A stretch of DNA of 64,000 nt, taken from positions 186,001 through 250,000 of the forward strand of contig CAWISK010000002.1 in NCBI GenBank assembly GCA_963838805.1, given 5' to 3'. Positions 37,072 through 46,660 of this stretch are shown piece by piece (position 1 is the stretch's first letter; each line of letters starts with the position of its first letter). A program made the position numbers and the translations under genes. The notes below the pieces were generated by a model. That model had not been told where the DNA came from, ran no database searches, and saw only the letters and a list, made by a program, of their open reading frames with translations. Source of the DNA: CAVRQM01 sp963838805 (GTDB taxonomy: Bacteria > Pseudomonadota > Alphaproteobacteria > Acetobacterales > Acetobacteraceae).

Positions 37072-37976
37072 GGCCCGCCACCGCCGCGCTGTCGGCACTC
37101 GCGGCGATCGTGCTGATCGCGCTCGCCACCTCGCTGTTCACCGTGAACCAGACCGAGCAGGTGCTGATCACCCAGTTCGGCCGGCCGGTGCGCGTCATCA
37201 GCAAGCCGGGGCTGCAGGCGAAAATGCCCTTCGTGCAGACCGCGATCAGCTTTGATCGCCGGCTGCTCGATATCGACTTCCCGCCGGAGGAGGTGATCCT
37301 GGCCGACCAGCGGCGGCTGGTGGTGGACAGTTTTGCCCGGTTCCGCATCACCAACCCGCTGCAATATTATCAGGCGGTGGGGCCTACGGAGGCTGGCATC
37401 CAGGGGCGGCTCACCTCGGTCGCCGAATTGGCGCTGCGCCGGGTACTGGGCGAGGAGCAATTGCTGGACGTGCTGTCGTCGCAGCGCGGCCGCATCATGG
37501 AGACGATCCGCAAGCAGGTGGGTGCCGAGATGCGCGGCTTCGGCGTCTCCATCGACGATGTACGCATCCGCCGGGCCGATTTGCCGCCGGAGAACACGCA
37601 GGCGATCCTGTCGCGGATGAAGAGCGAGCGCCAGCGCGTCGCCGCCCAGGCGCGTGCGGAGGGTGCCGAGGCGTCGGCCAAGATCCGCGCCAATGCCGAG
37701 CGCGAGCGCACCGTGATCCTGGCCAATGCCCACGCCACGGCCGACACGCTGCGCGGCCAGGGCGAGGCGCGGGCGATTGCCACCTATGCCGACGCTTACG
37801 GACGTGATGAGCATTTCTTCCAGATCTGGCGCACATTGCAGGCCTATCGCGCGGCCTTCGCTTCGGGCACCGTTCATCTTGTGGTGACGCAGGCGACCGA
37901 CTTCCTGAAGCTGCTGAGCCAGGCGCCGCAGCCGGGCACGGCGTCGCCGACACCGGGGAATGCGGCGGCCCCATGA
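37068..37976 (+). CDS. hflC: HflC, partner of HflK
   Basis: A 302-residue SPFH protein with one N-terminal membrane segment (about residues 7-24), then FTVNQTEQVLITQFGRPVR, the SPFH start. RRLLDIDFPPEEVILADQRR and the C-terminal coiled coil (RMKSERQRVAAQARAEGAEA) are typical HflC features, quoted in fragments. It is intact and overlaps hflK upstream. The degP start lies 26 bases below its stop, or overlaps it if the in-frame ATG at 37973 is used. Confidence 0.95.
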   Translation: MRPATAALSALAAIVLIALATSLFTVNQTEQVLITQFGRPVRVISKPGLQAKMPFVQTAISFDRRLLDIDFPPEEVILADQRRLVVDSFARFRITNPLQYYQAVGPTEAGIQGRLTSVAELALRRVLGEEQLLDVLSSQRGRIMETIRKQVGAEMRGFGVSIDDVRIRRADLPPENTQAILSRMKSERQRVAAQARAEGAEASAKIRANAERERTVILANAHATADTLRGQGEARAIATYADAYGRDEHFFQIWRTLQAYRAAFASGTVHLVVTQATDFLKLLSQAPQPGTASPTPGNAAAP

Positions 37977-38002
37977 TGCCGCCGAGACGAGAGGGAATAC
38001 CC

Positions 38003-39536
38003 ATGCGCACCCATACGCCCATGATCGTTCGCGCCGCGGTGCTGGCGCTGTCCACGGCGCTGGTCGCGGTCCCGGCCGCGGTGCTGCCGGCGGTTCCCGC
38101 CCAAGCGAGACCGGCGCCCGACAGCTTCGCCGACCTTGCGGCGAAGCTGCTGCCGGGGGTGGTCAACATCTCCTCCAGCCAGACCGTCACCGCCGAGAAC
38201 GACACCGAGGGCGGCGGCGGCCCTGGTGCCGGTCCGGAGATGCCGCAATTTCCGCCCGGCTCGCCGTTCGAGAAGCTGTTCCGCGACTTCATGAACCGCC
38301 ATCACGGCCAAAGCCCCGACGAACCGCCGCGGCGGATGCAGAGCCTGGGCTCGGGCTTCATCATCGATCCGTCCGGCATCATCGTGACCAACAACCACGT
38401 AATCGAGGGCGCCGATTTCGATCACCGTGCGCTTGCAGGACGGCACGGAGATGAAGGCGAAGCTGATCGGCACCGACACGCGCACCGACATCGCCGTGCT
38501 GCAAGTGCATTCGTCCAGGCCGCTGCCGGCGGTGGCGTTCGGCGACAGCGACAAGAGCCGCGTGGGCGACTGGGTGCTGGCGATCGGCAATCCGTTCGGC
38601 CTGGGCGGCACGGTCACCGCCGGCATCATCTCGGCGCGCGGCCGCGACATCAACCAGGGGCCGTACGACAATTTCATCCAGACCGACGCCCCCATCAATC
38701 GCGGCAATTCCGGCGGCCCGCTGTTCAACATGGACGGCGAGGTGATCGGCATGAATACGGCGATCTTCTCGCCCTCGGGCGGCTCGATCGGCATCGGCTT
38801 CTCGATCCCGTCGAACCTTGCCCGGACGGTCGTGGCGCAGCTCCGCAAGTACGGCCATGCGCGGCGCGGCTGGCTCGGCGTGAAGATCCAGGAGGTGACG
38901 CCGGAGATCGCCGAAAGCCTGGGGCTGAAGCAGCCCGACGGCGCGCTGATCGCCGGCATCGAGGATGGTGGGCCGGCGCAGAAGGCGCATTTGCAGAACG
39001 GCGACGTGATCCTGAAATTCGACGGCCAGGACGTCAAGGAAATGAAGGTTCTGCCGCGCGTCGTAGCCGAGACCGACATCACCAAGCAGGTGCCGGTCGA
39101 TATCTGGCGCGACGGGCGCCGGCAGACGATCATGGTCACGATCGGCGAGTTGCCGGAGACGGACCAGCAGGCCAGCGTCTCCAAGCCCGAGAAGCCGGCC
39201 GAGGCGAAGCCGCTGGCGCTATCCGGTCTCGGCCTGTCGCTGGCGCCCATCACCTCGGACACGCGCGGCAAATACTCGCTCAATCCGGACCAGAAGGGCG
39301 TGGTCGTCACGAATGTCGAAGGCGGCACCACCGCCTCCGACAACGGGCTCAAGGCCGGCGACGTGATCGTCGAGGTCAATCAGGAGGACGTGGCAACGCC
39401 CGCCGACGTGCAGGCGCGGGTGGAGCGCGCGCGCAAGGACGGGCGGGCGAACGTGCTGGTGCTGGTGCAGAACCAGGACGGGATGCGCTACGTGCCGCTG
39501 TCGCTGAAGCCCGACAGCAAGCGCAAGCCGGGATAG
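38003..39536 (+). CDS. degP: DegP/DegQ-family periplasmic serine protease (one frameshift)
   Basis: Do-family protease-chaperone. A signal peptide of about 35 residues ends AQA. The catalytic triad is His in NNHVIEGA, Asp in DTRTDIAVLQV, and Ser in NRGNSGGPLF. Two PDZ domains follow (GWLGVKIQEV and GVVVTNVEGGTTASDNGL). An extra T near 38417 (GATTTCGATC) breaks the frame between His and Asp; without it the text reads ADSITVRLQDGT. Total length is about 511 residues. It forms a membrane quality-control operon with hflK-hflC. Confidence 0.93.
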
Positions 39537-39541
39537 GTTCT

Positions 39542-39563
39542 GCTGCCGATCCCACCCGGCAGC
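39542..39563. terminator. Hairpin between convergent degP and serB
   Basis: GCTGCCG (39542-39548) pairs with CGGCAGC (39557-39563) across an eight-base loop. It fills the gap between the two convergent stops. No T-run follows. Confidence 0.5.
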
Positions 39564-39571
39564 CGCGGGCA

Positions 39572-40447
39572 TCACCGCGCCCCCAGAATCTCCCCCGCCC
39601 GATACCCTTGCGCGAACAGCAGCGCGCGCAGCCCCGCATGGTCCACCCGGGCACGGGCGCTGGCTGCCACGATTGGCTTGGCGTGAAACGCGACACCCAG
39701 CCCGGCCGCCTCGATCATGGCGAGGTCGTTGGCACCATCGCCCACCGCCAGCGTGTCGGCGAGCGCGAGCCCGCGCGCCTGCGCCAGCTCATGCAGGGTG
39801 GCGAGCTTGGCCGCGCGATCCAGGATCGGCTCGCCCACGAGCCCGGTGAGGTGCCGGCCATCATCGAGCAATTCGTTGGCGCGGTGCAGCTCGAACCCGC
39901 ACGCCTCGGCGACGCGGGCCGTGAACCAGGTGAAGCCGCCGGAGACCAGCACCGTGACCGCCCCGTGCGCGCGCATCGTGGCCACCAGCTCGGCCGCACC
40001 CGGCATCAGCCGCGTGCGGCGCCACGTCGCTTCCAATGCGTCGAGCGACAGGCCGCGCAGCATGGCGACCCGCTCGCGCAGGGCGGATGCGAAATCTACC
40101 TCGCCATTCATGCTGCGCTTCGTGATCGCCGCCACCTGCTCGCCGACCCCGGCATACGCGGCCAGTTCGTCAACCGTCTCGGAGGTGACAATGGTGCTGT
40201 CCATGTCGGAGATGAGCAGACGCTTGCGCCGGCCGCTCGCCGGCGTCGCGATGGCGTCGATCGGCGCACCCTCCAGGGCGGCGGCGATGCGCTCGGGGTC
40301 CGGTGCCGTGGGGCAGGGAATGTCCGCCGCCTCGCCGGGCGAGAGAATGTCGGGATCGCCGCCGCCCGCCGCCTCGCGCACGCGGGCGATGGTGGCGTGA
40401 TCGAGGGTGACCGCACAGCGATCGGCGACCAGGGTCAGGACGTGCAT
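39572..40447 (-). CDS. serB: SerB, phosphoserine phosphatase
   Basis: HAD-family phosphatase for the last step of serine synthesis. The 291-residue protein has the catalytic motif I in ISDMDSTIV (first Asp the nucleophile), motif II in TVLVSGGFTWFT, the Lys of motif III in AAKLATLHEL, and motif IV in AVGDGANDLAMI. The N-terminal 75 residues form the ACT-like domain of SerB. It is divergent from miaA across 44 bp. Confidence 0.95.
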   Translation of the reverse strand: MHVLTLVADRCAVTLDHATIARVREAAGGGDPDILSPGEAADIPCPTAPDPERIAAALEGAPIDAIATPASGRRKRLLISDMDSTIVTSETVDELAAYAGVGEQVAAITKRSMNGEVDFASALRERVAMLRGLSLDALEATWRRTRLMPGAAELVATMRAHGAVTVLVSGGFTWFTARVAEACGFELHRANELLDDGRHLTGLVGEPILDRAAKLATLHELAQARGLALADTLAVGDGANDLAMIEAAGLGVAFHAKPIVAASARARVDHAGLRALLFAQGYRAGEILGAR

Positions 40448-40491
40448 GCGCGGCGTATGCGGGGCCGCGCCGACCTCTGCAAGCTCTGCAC

Positions 40492-41448
40492 GTGGTGAGC
40501 CATCCGCCGCCGGCCCTGATCGTGGCCGGCCCGACCGCCAGCGGCAAGTCGGCGCTGGCGCTGGCGCTGGCCGACCGATTCCGCGGCACCGTCATCAACG
40601 CCGATTCGATGCAGATCTATGCCGAACTGCGGGTGCTGACGGCCCGGCCCACGCCGGAGGAGGAAGCGCGCGTGCCGCACCGCCTCTATGGCGTGCGCCC
40701 CGTCGCCGAGCCGGGCAGCGCCGCGTGGTGGCGCGGGGTCGCTCTGGCGGCGATGGACGAGGTGCTGCAGGCGGGGCGTGTGCCGATCCTGTGCGGCGGC
40801 ACCGGCCTTTACTTCCTGGCGCTGACCCAGGGCCTGGCTGACATCCCCGATCCCGGCGAGGCGGCGCGGGCCGAGGCGCGGGGGCTGTTGGCGGAACACG
40901 GGCCGGCCGTTCTGCACGCCCGTCTCGCCGCCGCCGATCCCGCGACGGCGCAGCGCCTGCGCCCGAGCGACGGGCAGCGCCTGGCGCGCGCCTGGGAGGT
41001 GCTGGCCGCAACCGGACGCGGCCTTAGCGAATGGCAGGCGCGGGCGGGCGAACCGGCGCCCTGGCGATTCGCGGCGATCCTGCTCGACCCTCCGCGCCCG
41101 GAATTGCGCACGGCAATCGCGCGGCGGCTGGAGGCGATGCTGGATCAGGGCGCCTTGGACGAGGTGCGCGCGCTGCTCGCGGCTGGGCTCGATCCCACGC
41201 TGCCGGGGATGCGGGCGCACGGCGTGCCGGAACTCTCCGCCCATCTCGCCGGCGACATCACGCTTGACGCCGCCAAGCAGCGCATCGCGCTCGCGACCGG
41301 CCAGTACACGCGCCGGCAGGCCACCTGGTTCCGTCACAGGGAACTGACCGAGGCGTCGCACACGCATACGATCCATGCGCGATACGCTGGTCTGGAGCAA
41401 TTTTCGGAAAGTCTAGGCGCCTTCGTAGAAAACTTCCTTCGCGAGTGA
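40492..41448 (+). CDS. miaA: MiaA, tRNA dimethylallyltransferase
   Basis: Prenylates A37 of UNN-reading tRNAs using dimethylallyl diphosphate. The 318-residue protein has the P-loop VAGPTASGKSALALALA, then INADSMQIYAELRVLTARPT, ILCGGTGLYFLAL and the C-terminal GQYTRRQATWFRH, all MiaA motifs. The start is GTG at 40492 or 40495. The gene is intact. ilvB follows after 39 bp, but a promoter lies in the gap. Confidence 0.94.
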   Translation: MVSHPPPALIVAGPTASGKSALALALADRFRGTVINADSMQIYAELRVLTARPTPEEEARVPHRLYGVRPVAEPGSAAWWRGVALAAMDEVLQAGRVPILCGGTGLYFLALTQGLADIPDPGEAARAEARGLLAEHGPAVLHARLAAADPATAQRLRPSDGQRLARAWEVLAATGRGLSEWQARAGEPAPWRFAAILLDPPRPELRTAIARRLEAMLDQGALDEVRALLAAGLDPTLPGMRAHGVPELSAHLAGDITLDAAKQRIALATGQYTRRQATWFRHRELTEASHTHTIHARYAGLEQFSESLGAFVENFLRE

Positions 41449-41450
41449 GG

Positions 41451-41479
41451 TTGACGCACAGTTGCATCCCGGACTAAGC
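41451..41479 (+). promoter_or_regulatory. Candidate promoter close to the ilvB start
   Basis: TTGACG (41451-41456) is followed after 17 bases by CTAAGC (41474-41479). Transcription would begin at about 41486, at or next to the ilvB ATG (41488), giving an almost leaderless mRNA. No ribosome site precedes the ATG, which fits this. There is no attenuator peptide or leader in the gap. Confidence 0.4.
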
Positions 41480-41487
41480 AATCGCGC

Positions 41488-43293
41488 ATGGACACGCACG
41501 CCCCTCACGCCGACCTGCATTCCGCAACGCTGCCCGGTGCCGAGATTCTGCTTCGGGCGCTGAAGGATCAGGGCGTCGAAATCGTCTTCGGCTATCCCGG
41601 CGGTGCCGTGCTGCCGATCTACGACGCGATCTTCCGGCAGAACGCGATCCGTCACGTGCTGGTGCGCCACGAACAGGCCGCCGTGCATGCCGCCGAGGGC
41701 TACGCGCGCAGCACCGGCCGCGTGGGCGTGGTGCTGGTCACCAGCGGGCCGGGTGCGACGAACGCCGTGACCGGGCTGCTCGATGCGCTGATGGACAGCA
41801 TCCCGCTGGTGTGCCTGACCGGGCAGGTGCCCACGCATCTGATCGGCAACGACGCCTTCCAGGAGGCGGACACCACGGGCATCACGCGCCCTGCCACCAA
41901 GCACAATTACCTGGTCAAGCGTGGCGAGGATCTGGCGCGGGTGGTGCACGAGGCGTTCCAGGTCGCGCGCAGCGGCCGGCCCGGTCCGGTGGTGATCGAT
42001 CTGCCGAAGGACATCCTGATCGGCCCGGCGCCGTACGCGGCGCCGGCGCCTGGCCCGCATCGCAGCTATCGCCCGCAGACCCGCCCCGATGCCGCGTCGA
42101 TCGCGCGCGCCGTGGCCCTGCTGAAAGGCGCAAAGCGGCCGATCATCTACACCGGCGGCGGCGTCATCAATGCCGGCCCGGCCGCGTCCGAGGCGTTGAT
42201 CCGTCTCGTGCGCAAGAGTGGGTTTCCCTGCACCAGCACCTTGATGGGTCTGGGCGCCTATCCCTCGCCTGACCCTTTGTTCCTGGGGATGCTGGGGATG
42301 CACGGCACCTACGAGGCGAATCTCGCCATGCATGGCTGCGATGTCATGCTGAATTTGGGTGCGCGCTTCGATGATCGCGTGACCGGGCGGCTCAATGCGT
42401 TCAGCCCCGGCAGCACGAAAATCCATATCGACATCGACCCGTCGAGCATCAACAAGAACGTGGCCGTGCAACTGCCGATCGTGGCCGACGCGGGTGCCGC
42501 GCTGGAGGCGCTGCTGGCGGCCTGGGACGCCGACGAGACGCGGCCGGATACGGCAGCACTTGCCGTGTGGTGGCAGCAGATCGAGCAATGGCGCGCGCGC
42601 GACTGCCTGCGCTTCACGCAGCCGATGCAGAAGGGTGCGATCATCAAGCCGCAATACGCGGTGCAGCGGCTGTACGAGATCACCCGCGAGCTGGGGCGCG
42701 AGACCTTCGTGACCACCGAGGTCGGCCAGCACCAGATGTGGGCAGCGCAGCATTTCCGCTTCGAGCGGCCGAACCACTGGATGACAAGCGGCGGGCTGGG
42801 CACGATGGGCTACGGCTTGCCCGCCGCGATGGGCGTGCAGATCGCGCACCCGGACGCGCTGGTGATCGACATCGCCGGCGAGGCCAGCATCCTGATGAAC
42901 ATCCAGGAGATGAGCACGCTCGCGCAGTACCGCCTGCCGGTAAAGGTGTTCATCCTCAACAACCAGTACATGGGCATGGTGCGCCAGTGGCAGGAGCTGC
43001 TGCATGGCGGCCGCTATTCCGAGAGCTACACGGCAGCACTGCCGGATTTCGTGCGGCTGGCCGAGGCGTTCCACGGCAAGGGTTTGCGTGCCGAGAGCGT
43101 CGATCAACTGGACGATGTGATCCGCGAGATGATCGCAAGCCCCGATCCGGTGATCGCCGACATTGCCGTGGACCAGAAGGAGAATTGCTTCCCGATGATC
43201 CCCTCCGGCGCGCCGCATAACGACATGCTGCTCGGCCCGGAGCACGAGGCGCATGGGCGGGGCGTTGCGGATGAGGGGCTGGTATTGGTTTGA
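41488..43293 (+). CDS. ilvB: Acetolactate synthase, catalytic subunit
   Basis: ThDP-dependent enzyme for the first common step of branched-chain amino acid synthesis. The 601-residue protein has the catalytic Glu region in LVRHEQAAVHAAEGYAR, FGYPGGAVLPIYDA, SGPGATNAVTGLLDA and the ThDP/Mg motif from DIAGEASILMNIQE to FILNNQYMGMV. The typical C-terminal DQKENCFPMIPSGAPHNDM is present, quoted in part. The gene is intact and begins the ilvB-ilvH-ilvC series. The C-terminal tail GLVLV is followed directly by an inverted repeat. Confidence 0.96.
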   Translation: MDTHAPHADLHSATLPGAEILLRALKDQGVEIVFGYPGGAVLPIYDAIFRQNAIRHVLVRHEQAAVHAAEGYARSTGRVGVVLVTSGPGATNAVTGLLDALMDSIPLVCLTGQVPTHLIGNDAFQEADTTGITRPATKHNYLVKRGEDLARVVHEAFQVARSGRPGPVVIDLPKDILIGPAPYAAPAPGPHRSYRPQTRPDAASIARAVALLKGAKRPIIYTGGGVINAGPAASEALIRLVRKSGFPCTSTLMGLGAYPSPDPLFLGMLGMHGTYEANLAMHGCDVMLNLGARFDDRVTGRLNAFSPGSTKIHIDIDPSSINKNVAVQLPIVADAGAALEALLAAWDADETRPDTAALAVWWQQIEQWRARDCLRFTQPMQKGAIIKPQYAVQRLYEITRELGRETFVTTEVGQHQMWAAQHFRFERPNHWMTSGGLGTMGYGLPAAMGVQIAHPDALVIDIAGEASILMNIQEMSTLAQYRLPVKVFILNNQYMGMVRQWQELLHGGRYSESYTAALPDFVRLAEAFHGKGLRAESVDQLDDVIREMIASPDPVIADIAVDQKENCFPMIPSGAPHNDMLLGPEHEAHGRGVADEGLVLV

Positions 43294-43303
43294 GCGCCAA
43301 ATC

Positions 43304-43372
43304 ACCCTCACCCCGGCCCTCTCCCTGAGGGAGAGCGAGCAATAGCCCCCTCTCCCTGGGTGAGGCGGGTGC
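43304..43372. repeat. Long palindromic repeat, copy 1 (ilvB-ilvH)
   Basis: Left arm CTCACCCCGGCCCTCTCC with GAGGGAGAG following, right arm CCCCCTCTCCCTGGGTGAG. The right arm is degenerate and lacks the GGCCGGGG part. Same family as the copies at 45544, 49891, 53547 and 61211. Confidence 0.85.
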
Positions 43373-43410
43373 GCCCGCCGCCTGCACCCCTCGCTCGTGA
43401 GATCACGTCC

Positions 43411-43926
43411 GTGTCCCAGACCGACCACCTTCGTTCCGCCACCATATCCGTGCTCGTGGAAAACGAGGCCGGCGTGCTGGCGCGCGTTATCGGCCTGTTC
43501 AGCGGCCGCGGCTACAACATCGACAGCCTCACTGTGGCCCCGGTGGACGATGTGCGCGGCCAGAGCCGCATCAACATCGTCACCAGCGGCACGGAGATGG
43601 TGATCGAGCAGATCAAGGCGCAGCTCGATCGCCTGGTGCCGGTGCATCGCGTCGCCGACCTGACGCTGGAGGGGCCGCACGTGGCGCGCGAGATGGCGCT
43701 GATGAAGGTCGTCACCGGCTCCGGCGACCATCGTGCGGAAACCCTGCGTCTTGCCGACGCCTTTCGCGCCCGCGTCGTGGATGCGACGACGGAGAGTTTC
43801 GTGCTGGAGCTGACCGGGTCCACCGACAAGCTGGACGCCTTCATGGCCCTGCTGCGGCCGCTGGGACTGGCGGAGGTGTCGCGGACGGGTGTTGCGGCGA
43901 TTGCGCGCGGGACGCGGGTGATTTAG
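43411..43926 (+). CDS. ilvH: Acetolactate synthase, regulatory subunit
   Basis: Small ACT-domain subunit that activates IlvB and confers valine feedback. The 171-residue protein starts at the GTG at 43411, just before TDHLRSATISVLVENEAGVL, the family start. RGYNIDSLTVAPVDD and IVTSGTEMVIEQIKAQLDRL are also typical, and the C-terminal domain ends GVAAIARGTR. A longer frame into the repeat upstream was rejected. It is separated from ilvB by 117 bp of repeat. Confidence 0.94.
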   Translation: MSQTDHLRSATISVLVENEAGVLARVIGLFSGRGYNIDSLTVAPVDDVRGQSRINIVTSGTEMVIEQIKAQLDRLVPVHRVADLTLEGPHVAREMALMKVVTGSGDHRAETLRLADAFRARVVDATTESFVLELTGSTDKLDAFMALLRPLGLAEVSRTGVAAIARGTRVI

Positions 43927-43930
43927 TTCC

Positions 43931-44485
43931 TTGGCCGACTGTCTACATTGGATCCGGTTCGCTCACGGTTGGATGGAGAAGAACCCTGGCACAGCGGTCT
44001 GGGCTCAGGCTGTCGGCTCCCTGAGTAGCAATTGGCGTGGCTATATGGGTCGCCAAATCGGATTGCTGACATCGAAAGAACAGAACGACGACGACGCGTG
44101 GAACTGGCGGAGCGCACCCTTGCGCTGCTGTTGCGGAGCCCAATAAGAAGCATTGAGTTTCGGAACTTGCCAGCCATGCGTAATGCGGTTGGAACATTGA
44201 CAGACCCGCGTCCTGATTTCTGCTTTAGCGGAAACATCGTTGACGGCTGTAGGCAAATTGGTTGTCCAGTTTTCCGATTCTGGCTCCGAAACTTGTAGAC
44301 TGGCTGACAGAACACTTGTATATCGTCTGGAGATTTGGAACGAACACATGTCGCAATCGCCGAGTGCTTCCTCGACGAACGCAAGCTCGTTTGTTGCTGA
44401 GTTCGATGAGGTACGTTGCGCCTTGAAGGCAGTTCAGGCACGCGTTGACCGGATATTGAGAGACAACCACTTGGGGGTAGGCTGA
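43931..44485 (+). pseudogene. Decayed membrane-anchored coiled-coil gene between ilvH and ilvC
   Basis: Three overlapping frames can be joined into one protein. The first reads WMEKNPGTAVWAQAVGS; the next gives the membrane strand VAIGVAIWVA; the third gives NRIADIERTERRRRVELAERT. Further on come LVYRLEIWNEH and EVRCALKAVQARVDRILRDN, ending in a stop next to the ilvC ATG. At least three frame changes are needed. The segment is less GC-rich than ilvH and ilvC. It could be an inserted gene in decay or one with several read errors. No family is recognised. Confidence 0.45.
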
Positions 44486-45508
44486 ATGCGCGTTTACTAC
44501 GACCGCGACGCGGACGTGAACCTGATCCGCGGCAAGAAGGTCGCGATCATCGGCTATGGCAGCCAGGGCCACGCCCATGCCGCCAATCTCAAGGATTCCG
44601 GCCAGAAGGAACTGGTCGTGGGCCTGCGCAAAGGAAGCGCCGGCGTCGCCAAGGCCGAAGCCGCCGGCATCCGCGTCATGGAGCCGGCCGAAGCCGCGAA
44701 ATGGGCCGATGTCGTCATGGTGCTGACCCCGGACGAGGGCCAGGGCGACCTGTACCGCGAGCATCTCGGCCCGAACATGAAGCAGGGCGCAGCGCTCGCT
44801 TTCGCGCACGGGCTCAACGTGCATTTCGCGCTGCTCGACCCGCGCCCCGATCTCGACGTGTTCATGATCGCGCCGAAAGGCCCCGGCCACACCGTGCGCA
44901 GCGAATATCAGCGCGGCGGCGGCGTGCCCTGCCTGGTGGCAGTGGCGCAGAACCCCTCCGGCAACGCGCTGGAGATCGCGCTGTCCTACGCCAGCGCCAT
45001 CGGCGGCGGCCGCGCGGGCATCATCGAGACCACCTTCCGCGAGGAATGCGAGACCGATCTGTTCGGCGAACAGGTGGTGCTGTGCGGCGGGCTGGTCGAG
45101 CTGATCCGCGCCGGCTACGAAACGCTGATCGAGGCCGGGTATGCACCGGAAATGGCCTATTTCGAGTGCCTGCACGAGGTGAAGCTGATCGTGGACCTGA
45201 TCTACGAGGGCGGCATCGCCAACATGAACTATTCCGTCAGCAACACGGCGGAATATGGCGAATACGTCAGCGGCCCGCGCATCATCACCGCCGAGACGAA
45301 GGCCGAGATGAAGCGCGTGCTGGCCGACATCCAGAGCGGGAAATTCGCGCGCGAGTGGATGCTGGAGAACAAGGTCAACCAGGCCGGCTTCAAGGCGATG
45401 CGCCGCCGCGCCGGCGAGCACCCGATCGAGCAGGTGGGTGAGAAGCTGCGCGCCATGATGCCGTGGATCGCCAAGAACAAGCTGGTGGACCGGGCGCGGA
45501 GCAACTGA
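44486..45508 (+). CDS. ilvC: Ketol-acid reductoisomerase
   Basis: Converts acetolactate and acetohydroxybutyrate to the dihydroxyacids with NADPH and Mg. The 340-residue class I enzyme has the Rossmann motif VAIIGYGSQGHAHAANL, then APKGPGHTVRSEYQRGGGVP, ETDLFGEQVVLCGGL and EVKLIVDLIYEGGIANMNYS (parts quoted), with the acidic metal ligands in the last two. It is intact. Its ATG follows the stop of the decayed gene above. Confidence 0.97.
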   Translation: MRVYYDRDADVNLIRGKKVAIIGYGSQGHAHAANLKDSGQKELVVGLRKGSAGVAKAEAAGIRVMEPAEAAKWADVVMVLTPDEGQGDLYREHLGPNMKQGAALAFAHGLNVHFALLDPRPDLDVFMIAPKGPGHTVRSEYQRGGGVPCLVAVAQNPSGNALEIALSYASAIGGGRAGIIETTFREECETDLFGEQVVLCGGLVELIRAGYETLIEAGYAPEMAYFECLHEVKLIVDLIYEGGIANMNYSVSNTAEYGEYVSGPRIITAETKAEMKRVLADIQSGKFAREWMLENKVNQAGFKAMRRRAGEHPIEQVGEKLRAMMPWIAKNKLVDRARSN

Positions 45509-45543
45509 GGGGGCACGATCGCACTTTGGTCCGCGTGGCAGCG

Positions 45544-45620
45544 CCCCTCACCCCAGCCCTCTCCCAAGGGGAGAGGGAGAAGACGAGCCCTCTCCCTTCG
45601 GGAGAGGGTTGGGTGAGGGG
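45544..45620. repeat. Long palindromic repeat, copy 2 (after ilvC)
   Basis: CCCTCACCCCAGCCCTCTCC on the left, and TCTCCCTTCGGGAGAGGGTT then GGGTGAGGGG on the right. The GTG start of the next gene (45613) lies inside the right arm. Confidence 0.88.
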
Positions 45621-46660
45621 GGCGTCCCTGCGCTTCGCCGCTGCGCTGCTCCTGTTCTGTCTGCTGGCCTTGCCGGGCCGCGCCGCTGCCGCCGTACACT
45701 TCACCGATCCCTGGCCCGACGCGGCGCAGGCCGAGGCGGCGACGGTCACGCAGCACGTGGCGCTCGTCAGCAGTGATCCGTTCACTCCCGCACAGATCGG
45801 CCACGCCCGCCTGCGCCGCGTGGGCGCGCGCCTGTTCCTGCCGCGCGGTGCGAAGCCGGATCATTCCACGCCCGCCGTGGTCCTGCTGCACGGCTCGATC
45901 GGCAATTGGGAGGAGCGCGGCGACCGCTACGGCTATCCGCTGGCGGCGCAGGGGGTCGCGGTGCTGGTGATCGAGACCTATGCCAGCCGGCCCGATCTCG
46001 GCCGCACCTATCTCGGCCGCGTGCTGCACATCACCGAGACGATGTTCGTGGCCGATGCCTATGCCGGCCTGCGCTATCTGGCATCCCGGCCGGAGATCGA
46101 CGCGCGCCACGTGGCGCTGATCGGCTTCTCCTATGGAGGCATGGCGACGACCTACGCGCTCTATGACCAGTTGGCCCGCGCGCTGGCGCCGAGCGGGGCG
46201 CGGTTTGCCGCCCATGTCGCGTATTATGCGCCCTGCATCGCCCGCTTCCGCGACAGCCGCACCACCGGCGCACCGCTGCTGATGCTGTATGGCGCCAAGG
46301 ATGAGCTCATCGACCCCAAGCGTTGCGCCCAGGTGGCGGACGATCTGCGCCAGGGCGGCAGCACGGTGCAGGTGATCGCCTATCCCGGACGCGGTGCATC
46401 AATGGGACGGCGAACTGGCGCCGCGCCTGATCGGCCGGCATCTGGCGGATTGCCGCTTCGAGGTGAACCGCGACGGGACAGTGAGCGACAGCCGCACCCT
46501 GCTGCCGATGAGCGGGCCGTTGCTGCGCGAGGTGATCCTGGCTCTCTGCACCGGCAGCCGGCCCTATCCGATCGGGCGCAACGAGGCCGTGGTGCAGCGC
46601 TCGAATCACGACCTGACGACGTTCCTGGCGCAGGTATTCGGCGCGCCGATGCGCGGCTAG
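45613..46660 (+). CDS. Exported dienelactone-hydrolase-like esterase (one frameshift)
   Basis: Alpha/beta hydrolase of about 349 residues with a signal peptide (about 1-28). The nucleophile Ser is in IGFSYGGMA, the Asp in GAKDELIDPKR, and the His in VHQWDGE. PAVVLLHGSIGNWEERG forms the oxyanion region. An extra C near 46390 (GGACGCGGTGCAT) breaks the frame just before the catalytic His. The substrate is unknown. The start GTG at 45613 sits in the repeat. The stop overlaps that of the convergent desaturase gene. Confidence 0.82.
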
